NCBI GenBank assembly: GCA_029237695.1
Contig: CM055277.1
Location: 40,644,242-40,708,241, forward strand
Length of the DNA: 64,000 nucleotides
DNA from: Conchocele bisecta
Taxonomy: Eukaryota; Mollusca; Bivalvia; Lucinida; Thyasiridae
Reading direction: 5' to 3'
The notes beneath the pieces are model-generated. The model did not search any database. It had not been told where the DNA came from and worked only from the letters and a program-made list of their open reading frames with translations. The first letter of the stretch is position 1; every line of letters starts with the position of its first letter. Below, in pieces: positions 9,748 through 19,854 of this stretch. The translations under genes and the position numbers were made by a program.

Positions 9748-10039
9748 ATGTATTGTTTTGGATATGTATTATATATTCGACTGTATGTCTGGAATTTATC
9801 CAAACATATTCATACCATATGTATTATTCTAGAGACACTCCAAGTTTTCAGCTAACATTATTTTGACACTACTAAAAACTAAACGTTCTGTGCGGTAACT
9901 CGTGTTTTTAATAATATGTATTATTTGGAAGAAGTTGATTACAGATTGTGTATCACAGTGAAACCCATGTAATTAACGACAATGAGTGAAATATAATTTC
10001 TCTATCTGTTGTATTCCATCAGCCTGTGTACACTACTTT

Positions 10040-10800
10040 TTGCTTACATGTAGCCTTCATGGACCATTCAGTCAGCGAATGTCGACTATTTTCTAGTGAC
10101 ATATAGTCTTGGTCGTGCAACATATAGCCTTTGTGGTACATTACGCCAGCCTTTGTCGCATATTTTCTAGCTACAAATAGCCATTGTGGTACAGTCCATA
10201 ATTTCTAGATACATGTACATGCAGCCTTTGTGGTACATCACGTCAGCCTTTGTCGCATAATTTCGAGCATTCTATCCGTCTTTGTCGACTATTTCCTAGC
10301 TACATGTAGCCTTTGTGGTACATTCCATTAGCCTTGCCACATATTTGTGTAGCTCCATGTAACCGTTGCTCCACATTTCGTAAGCCTTTGACGACTACTT
10401 CCAGCGATATGTAGCATTTGTGGTATATTAAGTAAGTCTATGTCGTCTATTTTCTAAGTTCATGTAGCCTTTGTGGTAACTATAAACAGCATTTGTCGTC
10501 TATATATAAGCCAATGTAACCTTTGAGGTAACACCAGCCAGCATTTATCGTCTGTTTTCTAAGTCCATTTAGCCTTTGTGGTACCTCCAGTCAGCATTGT
10601 CGTCTATTTTCTAAGTTCATGTAGCATTTGTGGTAACTCCAGTCGGCCTTTTTCGTCTATTCTATAAGTCCATGCAGCCTTCGTGGTCCGCCTATAGTCT
10701 GCATTTGTCCTATATGTTTTAAGTTCATGCAGCCATTGTCATACATACAGTTTTTCTCGTCTATTTTCTAGTTCCGCGTAGCGTTTTTTCTAGTCAGTAT
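10040..10800 (+). repeat. Degenerate minisatellite, unit about 55-60 bases
   Basis: About twelve diverged units share GTAGCCTTTGTGGTACAT, then CAGCCTTTGTCG and TCTATTTTCTAAG. The first and last units are the most diverged. A relic, CAGCCTTTGTGGCATTTG, appears again near 11338, so the array was once longer or the sequence is dispersed. No coding capacity. Confidence 0.75.
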
Positions 10801-11384
10801 TTTTTGACACTTTGCTATGTAAATAAAGCATTAGTCTTACACCTAGTCAGGCATTAACATACATATTTGTTTTATAACACATACATCGCGTACACATACA
10901 TCGCCCAAACGTAAATTGTTCATCCGTGTGGATACCCACTTCACAGGGTAGATAACTGATGCGTCGTACTTATATAGGAATCCGTGCATCTACTCCCGTT
11001 TATTGGCACATAAACCCTGTTTATGTTAATGTCGTTGAATGATCATTTTATTTGAATAATGATGTAATAAGTGCAACCCATGCTGTTTAACGGCATTGTT
11101 AAACTATATTTTAATCTGCGTTAATCAGCATTTGTCGAATTCAGCGCTGAGCGATTGCCCGACCCGATCGGCTCACATGGGCTCAGGTGCGCCCGATAAT
11201 TTACAAACAAAAACACGTATATTTGTTGCTAGTATTACATTAAAGTGATTACAATTCCTAAAGTGATCATATAACATAATACTTTACTCAATTCAATAAC
11301 AATGTATGGTATAAACACCCGTACAAACAACATCGAACAGCCTTTGTGGCATTTGTCAGCGTTTGTGGTGTTTAGGGTGACCGG
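10801..11384. other. Non-coding stretch, little seen
   Basis: No supported gene. It contains one relic of the 10-kb minisatellite near 11338. Confidence 0.45.
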
Positions 11385-11500
11385 GCTAGGGTGTATCTGA
11401 TGACAATAGGAGTAAATTGCAAGAGTTATCGTTTAAGAGACTAACGCTATATCCCCTCTTGCCTATCGGTGAAGAGATAACAAAAAGTGTTAGTTCACCT
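11385..11500 (+). repeat. Fragment of the TTGCAAGAGTTA foldback family
   Basis: AGTAAATTGCAAGAGTTA is followed by GACTAACGCTATATCCCCTC and TGCCTATCGGTGA.GAGATAAC. The same blocks lie next to the foldbacks at 16264-17359 (reversed) and 51080-51880. Confidence 0.6.
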
Positions 11501-11849
11501 TTTAATTTTCTGGTAATAACATAAAATTTCCAAGAAAATCACTGATTTGACAGTTCAATTTTTTTATTTTGACTAGATATTGGGTAAAAATAATACTATG
11601 TAGTTGGCCAATGTATTTCGTATCCAAACCAAAACGTACCCATTTTGAAACAGTGGATTCAATGTTACCATCTAATATGATAATTCAAAATTTGGTGTGC
11701 ACGATGTACATCTCCATTTCGTTCAGTTTTTGGCTGGACAGTTTGCATGTAAATATGTAAATTAACAACACAAACCTCAATACAGCACTGGAGACGGATG
11801 GACAGACAGGTGCAAAATATAATGCCCACTGACTGGCATCCAGGGGATA

Positions 11850-12068
11850 CAATGCACTGGCAATGGTGTCAATGTGTTATCGGAAACTACCCGTTGGGGC
11901 TTCGCGTATCAATATAATCAACAATCAGATTGTATGATGCGCCTACAGGTACAGGTACATGTAGGTCCCACTAACTACACCATCACCGGGAATAACTATT
12001 ACAAATTAGAAAAAATTGTTGACAAACAAAATGCCACCGTCGGTGAGCTGTTAAGAACAGAACTGTAA
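11850..12068 (+). CDS. Candidate terminal exon, family unknown
   Basis: An open frame reads through about 70 codons and ends with TAA at 12066-12068. It begins right after CATCCAG, which could be a splice acceptor, though the pyrimidine tract is poor. The peptide includes VNVLSETTRWGFAYQYNQQ, a mid segment VHVGPTNYTITGNNYYKLEK and the C-terminus ATVGELLRTEL. The apparent start inside it is GTG, not ATG, so a complete small gene is unlikely. Composition looks more protein-like than the neighbouring random ORFs, but no partner exon is found. It could equally be a transposon remnant. Confidence 0.25.
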   Translation, partial: QCTGNGVNVLSETTRWGFAYQYNQQSDCMMRLQVQVHVGPTNYTITGNNYYKLEKIVDKQNATVGELLRTEL

Positions 12069-12272
12069 TTATGGACTCGAGAACTTACTTTGAGGGGATG
12101 AAGTCTACATTCAATAGGGTTATTTGCATGGTTATTATGAATGTACAAGTACATGTACATGTGAAGTATCAAGAAAATTTGATAGACTGTAGTTAGTAAA
12201 GTTACGCGGAAAAATAAGTTGTGTTTTAAATTCCGGACCGACCCGATAGGTGACCATACACCAAGACACCTG

Positions 12273-12491
12273 TAGCCTATTTCACCAACATGGCAAAGTA
12301 TACTTTGAGGGAGTAATCATTTACTTTTCCCAAAATGCATTTATGTCATATAGAACTAACGAATGCATTTATGTGATGATTATGTGCAGAATTATTATAC
12401 TGAATTTATTACATTATCACAGCCAAAATGGCTGTGATAATGTAATAAATTCAGTATAATACAACATAATAAATGTTGGTGAAATAGGCTA
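12273..12491. mobile_element. Foldback element with a nearly perfect inner hairpin
   Basis: The outer arms TAGCCTATTTCACCAACAT and ATGTTGGTGAAATAGGCTA are exact complements. The inner hairpin at 12394-12460 has arms of about 32 bases (ATTATACTGAATTTATTACA and partner) around AAAA. The space between outer and inner arms is unpaired on the left. It looks recent. Confidence 0.8.
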
Positions 12492-12799
12492 CTGGAGATC
12501 CTAAAGCCATAGCAACCTGCCAAAATATACAATATCACCTGACTTTTATGACAACATACCAATTGCAGAATAAATACCACCAAACAGCACCCAGCATAGC
12601 TCCAGAACAAACTACAATATATACCACCAATATTGTTTAACATAATAGGCAGTTGTAGTATGTGTAGACGATGTAGACTATGTATACTAGTCTACAAACA
12701 TGCCTACCAGGGAAGCTACCATGATTTCTTGCCATCTATGATAGCAAACCATGTTTTCTCATGATATCACACTGGGTCTGTATGTGATAATGGACAAAA

Positions 12800-13090
12800 T
12801 CTGATTTTGGAGTTTTACACTGGGTAATCCAAATACATATAGCATGCAACCCATGTACACTGTGTAACAAAATACATACAGTATGTAACCCATGTACACT
12901 GTGTAACCAAAGCCATACAGTATGTAACCCATGTAACCAATGCATACTAAAAGTTACACATAGTCGGTATAGATAATACTTACACATCTCATTCAAAACT
13001 CTGTAACATATCTACTGCTATACTGTGTAACAAAAGACATATAGCATGTAACCGATGTAACCAATGCATATCAGCGGTTACAAATGGACA
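12800..13090 (+). repeat. Minisatellite, unit about 38-53 bases
   Basis: Units share ATACAGTATGTAACCCATGT and ACTGTGTAAC, with three clear tandem units at 12830-12935 and looser ones to about 13080. The translated ORF across it is only repeat sequence. Confidence 0.7.
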
Positions 13091-13179
13091 CCTTTGTGCA
13101 AATGTTGGGCCTTATATGTAAGAGAGTAATCTTGCAAGAAATATTGACTTGAATACAATGGACTTGTTTCAGTAGCCTG

Positions 13180-13274
13180 TAGTTGCGAAAGGTAACTCTT
13201 GCAATCTACTCCCGTACCATCCGTAGCCAGAGCTACGTACGGGAGTAAATTGCAAGAGTTACCGTTCGCAACTA
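13180..13274. mobile_element. Short foldback MITE of the TAGTTGCGAA family
   Basis: A 95-base palindrome with ends TAGTTGCGAAAGGTAACTC and GAGTTACCGTTCGCAACTA and inner arms CTTGCAATCTACTCCCGTAC. A second short copy is at 51080-51173, and a longer one with unrelated filler is at 16808-17359. Confidence 0.8.
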
Positions 13275-13645
13275 GTAGCCCTGTGGATATACCTAGGACA
13301 AACATGTATGTATGGTTCCTGGATATACCATGCACATTATTTGTGATGTGTGTCTTTTTGTTGATGATAGCCTTCAACATAAGGTTTGCCGCTAATAGTA
13401 TCCCACTTCCGCTGTCCAACAAGGCTAATGTCATTCATTATAATCGGTTTACTGTTTAGTACAGTTCAGTTTTGGCATGTAACTCTGCAAAACCTCGGGT
13501 GCCGTCCATAATATGGACGATTCAGGAGGTTTTATACACTAACTCGCCTTGATATTTGGTATGCAGCTTCTTTATAATGTGCATAAGAGCAAATTGAATT
13601 TTAATCGATGGATTATTTCCCACTTTTGAACTCAATTTTTTTAAT

Positions 13646-14154
13646 TTAAATCTACATGCCCACTCAGTAGACACAAAATGTTCTTTACATCATGCGAGAC
13701 ATTTTCTGGAAAAATAAACATTCAACCACCATTACCCCACTTATTGATTGGCATTATTATACATTTTATATCAGACGTAACTTTCCACACTGATATCAGG
13801 GGCGATAACCGTGTTTCCTTAAAATGTTAACTGAAATTACTATGTATACTCTGTAGTTATATTTTTTGATGTGCATTTACATGTATCACAATTTATAAAC
13901 TGTCGAAAATATTTATTTTTTTCAGGTGACGCATTTAATTAGTATAAATAATTAAAATATAACATCCTCATTTGCACATGAAAATAGCCTGATACCAACG
14001 CGCGTCACTATCAGTAAAATAAATATTACTAAATGATTATATCTGTATAGCGGCCACTCGTAATCTATTCAGAACTGGTGGAATGGTGACACAATTATAC
14101 ACTTATTTAATTCCTATAAAGTGTTGTCCCTACTGAGTGGGCATGTACCTTTAA
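13646..14154 (+). mobile_element. TTAA-flanked MITE, second full copy
   Basis: Same order of blocks as 3820-4334: TACATGCCCACTCAGTAGAC at the left, CACTGATATCAGGGGCGATA inside, and GAGTGGGCATGTACCTTTAA at the right. Length is about 509 bases. Several small indels separate the two copies, so the insertions are not very recent. Confidence 0.8.
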
Positions 14155-14214
14155 CCCTGTCGACACCACAGGCCTGTATATTGGTATTGGCAAAATGTGT
14201 AGGTTCAGATGAGC

Positions 14215-14375
14215 CGGCTCGTAACGAGCCGTCTCATCAGGATCTGCACCTTTTGCAAGTAATTTTCATATTTTTGAGAACAAAAACACCCCATGTTCAT
14301 AAATTGACTAGTCTGTAAATCATTTTGTGACGGTTGGATTGGTTGCAAAATTAATATATCAAAAAGTGTTAAAGT
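14215..14375 (-). repeat. Dispersed repeat, reverse partner of 2480-2690
   Basis: Contains ATCAGGATCTGCACC, GAGAACAAAAAC, GACTAGTCTG and TTGGATTGGTTGCAAAA, the reverse complements of blocks at 2480-2690. It starts with the small palindrome GGCTCGTAACGAGCC. Confidence 0.65.
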
Positions 14376-14569
14376 TGTTATCACTTTCTATGCGTGCCTA
14401 GGATCGACGACCAATGACACAATAAAACCTCACTGTATTCAATATAAATGATTTTCCCTGCTATATATATCGGATAATAATGAGTGTTCCTGATTGTAAA
14501 CTGCCAAATTATACCTGAAAGTGCGCATATGCTTGAATTACAGTGTAACATATCAAATGTGGACGACCT

Positions 14570-16030
14570 GGGTACGATTTGTGTACCTCTCAGTGTGTCC
14601 TCTTTCGAGAGGTCAATCTGTGAATTACAGTCTTCACACGGTGTCCAGTTTAGAGAGGTTCCACTGCGACTTACAGCCCCTCTCCAACGTGTCCAGCTGA
14701 TAGAGGTTCATCTGTGAATTACAGCACCCCAGCATCTCCAGCTTAGAGAGGTTCATCTGTGAATTACAGGCCTCCCCCCCCCCCAGCCGCATCTCCGGCT
14801 TCTTAGAGAGGTTCATCTGTGAATTACAGTCCCCCCACCCACCCCAGAATCTCCGGCTTAGAGAGGTTAATCTGTGAATTCACAGCCCCCCACCCAGCAT
14901 CTCCGGCTTAGAGAGGTTCATCTGTGAATTACAGCCCCCCCCCCACCCCCCCCCCAGTATCTCCGGCATAGAGAGGTTCATCTGTGAATTACAGCCCCCC
15001 CCCCCCCACACCAGCATCTCCGGCTTAGAGAGATTCATCTGTGAATTATTACAGCCCCCCCCCCAGCATCTCCGGCTTAGAAAGGTTCACCTGTGAATTA
15101 CAGTCCCCCCCCAGCATCTCCGGCTTAGAGAGGTTAATTTGTGAATTACAGGCCCCCCCCCCCAGCATCTCCCGCTTAGTTGAGGTTTCATTGGTGAATT
15201 AACAGCCCCCCCCCCCACCCAGCATCTCCGACTTAGAGAGGTTATCTGAATTACAGCTCCCCCCAGCATTTCTGCTTAGAGAGGTTCATTGTGAATTACA
15301 GCCCCCCCCCCACAGGCATCTTATCTGGCTTAGAGAGGTTCATCTGTGAATTACAGCCCCCGGCACCCCCCCCCCCCCCCTAGCATCTCCGGCTTAGAGA
15401 GGTTCATCTGTTGAATTACAGCACAGCATCTCCCCCCCCAAGCCTTAGAGTTCATCTGTGATACCCCCCACCGGCATAATTCGCTAGAGAGGTTCATCTG
15501 TGAATTACAGCACCCCCCCCCCCCCAGCATCTCCGCTTAGAGGTTCATAATTGTATTACTGGCACCCCCCCCCCCCCCAGCATCTCCAGGCTTAGAGAGG
15601 TCTTTTTGTTGATTACGTCCCCCCCAGCATCCGCTTAGAGGATGAATTCAGGCACGCACTCCGGCTTAGAAAGTCATCTGTTAATTACGCACAGCATCTA
15701 GAGAGGTTCATTTGTGATTACAGTCCAGCATCTCGTTAGAGAGTTCACTGTGAATTACAGTCCCCCCCGGCTTCTCAGCTTAGAGAGGTACTGTGAGTTA
15801 CAGCCCCCCCCCACCCCCAGCATCTCCGGCTTAGAGAGGTTCATCTGTGAATTACAGCCCGCCCCCCCCACCCCCCCCCCCCCCACCACCATCATCTCCA
15901 GCTTAGAGAGGGTTTCATCTGTGAATCACAATGAAATATCTATATGCGAGGTTCAAGAGTGTCCAGGTTCGAGAGGTTCCACTGAATTACTGTCCTCCCA
16001 GGGTATCTTGTATAGAGAGGTTCCACTGTG
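14570..16030 (+). repeat. Minisatellite of ~50-base units with long C runs, derived from a MITE end
   Basis: About 28 units share GGCTTAGAGAGGTTCATCTG and TGAATTACAG, joined by runs of 5-20 C and by CAGCATCTC. Edge units (for example GTGTCCAGTTTAGAGAGGTT at 14640 and the last unit near 16000) lack long C runs and resemble the inverted end of the MITE at 1094-1294, CGGTTTAGAGAGGTTCCTC. Central units vary by many small indels, partly as expected from sequencing errors in homopolymers. Short ORFs here are artefacts. Confidence 0.85.
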
Positions 16031-16263
16031 ACATTTTTCAAAATGAATGTACGGTATTAACTTCTATTGAATCTATTTTAGGATTACCATGTGATATGTA
16101 TACACAAAACCAAGTCGGCGACACTAGTCTACGACCTCGATACAATTCTTGACTTCCCGTGCCACTTCGACAAATATGTGGAAGAAGCTATTAAAGACGA
16201 CACTGGGTTCAAACCCCAATACAAGAGGTATGCTGTAGAAAAGAAGTGTAAATTATATCCTTG

Positions 16264-16354
16264 ACAATAGGCAAGAGGGGATATAGTGTTAGTCCATGTG
16301 CGTACGTGCGTACGTGCGTACGTGCGTACGTGCGTACGTGCGTACGTGCGTACA
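16264..16354 (-). repeat. Dispersed repeat block with CGTACGTG octamer tract
   Basis: GACAATAGGCAAGAGGGGAT and GTTAGTCCAT are followed by about seven copies of CGTACGTG at 16297-16354. The reverse arrangement occurs at 51797-51875, where a CGTACGTA tract precedes GGACTAACGCTATATCCCC. This block seems to be an outer part of the TAGTTGCGAA foldback family. Confidence 0.65.
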
Positions 16355-16528
16355 TGCGTATCCTTTAAATTTTCAATAACGTATGAACCGTATGAACCGC
16401 GCTACTCTACAGAATACTCTGCGTAAGGACGATACGGGAGTATTCTAGAGAGTTACTTGGTACTAGGTACAAATATGTGTCGCAGTACGTAACTCACTAT
16501 GGTGAGATTAGAGAAGATGTGTATTCGT

Positions 16529-16604
16529 GCCCGGATAGCTCAGTTGGCTAGAGCGATAGTACGGTAAACCAGATGCCCCGGGTTCGACCCCGGGCCAGTG
16601 CACA
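16529..16604 (+). tRNA. tRNA-like sequence, degenerate (pseudo-tRNA or SINE head)
   Basis: It has an A-box, TAGCTCAGTTGG, at 16536 and a B-box, GGTTCGACCCC, at 16581, with a D-arm GCTCAGTTGGCTAGAGC that pairs. The T-arm is CCCGGG around TTCGAC, leaving a six-base loop instead of seven; the anticodon arm does not pair well and the acceptor stem matches only in part. No anticodon can be called. It is more likely a tRNA pseudogene or the head of a SINE than a working tRNA. It may still carry polymerase III promoter activity. Confidence 0.4.
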
Positions 16605-16807
16605 TTTTGCTCGACCTGTGACATATGCATTTTATTAAAAATCTACAATAGTCATTAAATAGACAAAATCTTTTGAATGTATTAAATAATAATTTACATA
16701 CATTTTGGGCTAGTTGCCTGAAGTAACTCTGCAGCATACATGTACTCCCGTATCGTACATACCCAGAGTTACGGTGCCTTCCATAGGTTTCCCCTGCAGT
16801 TCATAAT

Positions 16808-17359
16808 TAGTTGCGAATGTAACTCTTGCAATCTACTCCTGCAAAGTCCGTAGGTAGAGTTACGATTCCAGTAATAGGATTCCTCTGCAGAATCACTTCT
16901 GATTCGGATTTAGCAGCTAATTGTGACACATTTGAGATATGTTCCATCTGAAAAAAGATATTAGTATTCGAAAAGTAATACAAACCGATTATTCTGAGAC
17001 AATTTTTAACATTATAGAAGGTTTAGAAAGGTTTTTGCATTTACAGAAAATGGACCCCATCTTAACTTTTACATGTTGAATTTGGCTGCCACTGACTGGG
17101 TCACTTGTTGATTCTAGCTTAAATTTACTTTATCAGGTCATCTACATATGTACATTTATGTTATAATTACTTGAATATGTTACTTTCATAATATTAACAC
17201 ACATTTCAGCTACACAAAATTAGAAAAAAATTCACAATTAACTTCTAAAGTGCGAATCAGATCTGATTCGCTATTCTGCAGAGGAATTCTATGAGTGAAA
17301 TCGTAACTCTGCCTACGGACGGTACAGGAGTTGATTGCAAGAGTTACCGTTCGCAACTA
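16808..17359. mobile_element. Foldback element with ~115-base inverted ends
   Basis: The left end, TAGTTGCGAATGTAACTCTT, and right end, AAGAGTTACCGTTCGCAACTA, are complementary. Pairing goes on through GTAGGTAGAGTTACGATT and TCCTCTGCAGAAT. The filler is ~320 bases. A second, looser inverted pair overlaps it: 17040-17130 (TTGAATTTGGCTGCC..., TCTAGCTTAAATTTAC) against 17530-17640 in reverse. Both suggest nested inverted-repeat elements. No transposase. Confidence 0.7.
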
Positions 17360-17737
17360 GTGCATAATAGTTGATACTATGGTACATTTTATATACCGAT
17401 TCCACATTAATGAAGGTTAGTACATGTATTATGAAATGAACATATTGCAATAGTTCTGTCATATAGTTACATATGTAGATTGCATCAGAGATATAAATGT
17501 GCGTAGGGTTTTGAATGTCTCTGATTGCATGTTCCGTAAATTTAAGCTAGAATAAAAAAATGAGCCAGTCAGTGATGGCATCCAAAAACTGGATGTAAAA
17601 TTTATGCTGGGGTCCAGTAACTGGAAATGCAATATTTAATGTTCTAGTCAGACTATCTACAATAATAAAATTTAACTTGGCCTCTCCATGTGCCGTAACA
17701 AGGCAGTGTTCACATATATGTTATACATATATTCCAT

Positions 17738-18031
17738 CACATTTACGAAGCAATTATCTTTGAATCAAACGATGATCATGTATAGAACGGGTCCTTACGG
17801 TATCACAGCGTTTGTAGTGATTATACATGCTGAAATAACGTTTCAAGCAGGTGTGTCTTTGTGTGTTATCTGCAGCAAAGAGGCAGTCAGTAGTAACAAT
17901 GAGTCGGTAAAAGGGATTACATCAATACTCCCATGGTTTTCCATAGATCTATGACGCAATAGGCCTACAACATAGTTCAATTTATCCTGAAATTTCCTGG
18001 AGTTGATGTTTACGATATCGGCAGCTGCCAT
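17738..18031 (-). repeat. Dispersed repeat, better copy of 1398-1690
   Basis: Reverse complement of 1398-1690, with shared CCGATATCGTAAACATCAAC, TTGCGTCATAGATCTATGG and CTTTGCTGCAGA. This copy keeps a 62-codon ORF from ATG at 18031 (see separate entry). Confidence 0.6.
17843..18031 (-). CDS. Short ORF kept in one copy of a dispersed repeat
   Basis: The ORF starts ATG at 18031 with MAAADIVNINSRKFQDKLNY and continues through VVGLLRHRSMENHGSIDVI and PFTDSLLLLTASLLQ to a stop at 17843. The other copy, at 1398, gives MSASDIININ and AVGILRNRS in the same frame before a stop. Protein-level similarity in two decayed copies suggests that the source sequence was coding, either a transposon ORF or an exon of a multicopy gene. 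No family is recognised and no splice site is clear. Confidence 0.35.
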   Translation of the reverse strand: MAAADIVNINSRKFQDKLNYVVGLLRHRSMENHGSIDVIPFTDSLLLLTASLLQITHKDTPA

Positions 18032-18519
18032 TCAAATTAACTGAAAAAAACACGATTATGACCAGTGACAAGTTGCGCGCCTGAATTCATACAACATCGA
18101 CTGACATATCTCAACTGTTTCTGTGCATCTTCGGAAGTACCATCTGAGACGCTTTAATAACCATATATAAAGTATCTTGCACCACATAATCCAATACAGT
18201 CAGTGAAATTGTTTGTTTGAAGTTTGGTGCTCAAAACTAGAACATAGCGATGCTGATGGCATATTCATTCCCCTTCCCAAATAACACATACATGACATAG
18301 TACAGAATGCAGATCCAGCCAATCTCTGGTAGGGATATTCTCATCATATGGTTCCCTGAAAAATATAAATTAAACAATATGATACGACTAGTGGTAGTTG
18401 AATACAATTTATATTTAAAGAGAACATAAGGTAGACATCTTGTCAAATACATCTTGTTAAATGATTGTAACGTAAATTTCTTAATTGTGCCATTCCGGTT
18501 GCTCAAAACATCAGTCAGC

Positions 18520-18665
18520 TTAAAGGACTGTTAGTCACACAACTGTTAAATCCTTAACGGATGGTTAACTAACAATCCGTTAAATATTGGTTGCTGAAAA
18601 CATTTTAACGGATCCGTTAGTAACGGATCTGTTAACTCTTAACCGTGCAGTTAACGTTTAACCAT
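18520..18665. repeat. Cluster of TAACGGAT / ATCCGTTA motifs
   Basis: At least eight copies of TAACGG or its complement occur within 145 bases, including TAACGGATCCGTTAGTAACG, so the region can fold in several ways. It may be an old foldback element. The function is unknown. Confidence 0.5.
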
Positions 18666-19716
18666 ATCCCATAATGCAAAGCACTGACAGGTGCCCACTA
18701 AATTGGCCGACACAGCAGACAAAATATTTTGACAAGGCAGAAATTAACTTTCAAATTTTCAAATCAATGTTTGACACTAGAAAGATCCAGCAATGATACT
18801 TTCATTGATAAATGAGAAAATAGCACTGCTACATGTAAAGATAAATGAAAAAGAGAAATGGATAGCAAGAAGAAAGTTGCAGCTGACAGGCGCAGACAGA
18901 GTCCGTATCAGTCCAGGATACACATTAACAATATGACAAGAATCTAAGTTGTTCTGAGAACATAACTCTAATTACATTTCATTACATTGCACTACATAAG
19001 ATGTTGTCATACTGCAGATAAGTTTCTCGGCTTTTGATTGGCTAGCTTGCCTGGTCATATATATTATATGACCTGCCAAGGCCGTCATACATACAGGAAT
19101 TGCGATTCCCCTCCGGCGCCTCGCGTCCAATGAAGACACATTTTGCAAGCGTCTACCGATTGCGAATTGTATTCCTCACTAAACACAATAAAACTCCGAA
19201 TTGATCAATAAAAGTAACAAATTGTACACTCAAAACCAGTCTTTATTTTTCCATAAATATTCTTCGCTCATCAAAATATGAGCGAAAAATGCCACAAACT
19301 GTCCCATTTAGTGTTTTCAAATCTCAACACAATTGGCTTCGTGACACGGCTATATTTAGGTCATAAACTATGGGTTCCACGCACGAAATGCGGCGTAGCA
19401 ATGACATCGAATATTTGGGAACTAGTCGCATTCTTATAGAGGCGCCAAAGGGAGAGCAGATCGATAGAGCAGTGGAATATAAATTAAATTACACGATATA
19501 AAAAAACTGTCATAAAGTCGTTTTCGATGGATTTCTTACTCCATATTTAGTTTCTTTTCGTTTAATAAAAAAACAAAATGTTCATTTACGCCTTTATATT
19601 AAGACTGACGGTAGAAAATCGAATCTCGGATTATTTTCCTTCCTGAAAAAACGCAAAGATCAAAAGAAGAGATATGTTTATACGGCCAAATAACGGATCT
19701 GCGGTATGACAAATAC
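18666..19716. other. Non-coding stretch
   Basis: No gene is supported. A small palindrome, CATATATATTATATGACC with flanking CCTGG/CCAAGG, lies near 19053-19083. Confidence 0.45.
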
Positions 19717-19854
19717 GTTATTGTGATTCTACACAGGCTATATGGTGTAATATTGCCCGTCTAATGGTATGTTCACCCTCGGCTATCGCCTCGGGTGAAC
19801 ATACCTCCAGGCGCGCAATATTACACCATATAGCCTGTGTAGAATCACAATAAC
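19717..19854. mobile_element. Foldback palindrome with CTCGGCTATCGCCTCGGG centre
   Basis: Outer arms GTTATTGTGATTCTACACAG and CTGTGTAGAATCACAATAAC are exact complements. Pairing continues through GGTGTAATATTGC and GGTATGTTCACCC. Total 138 bases with nearly no loop. Similar hairpins with GC-rich centres are at 49012, 49111 and 50115. Confidence 0.8.

Noticed and set aside
16529..16604. Functional tRNA gene
   Set aside because: Anticodon arm and acceptor stem do not pair properly and the T-loop has six bases, so it is kept only as a tRNA-like relic.
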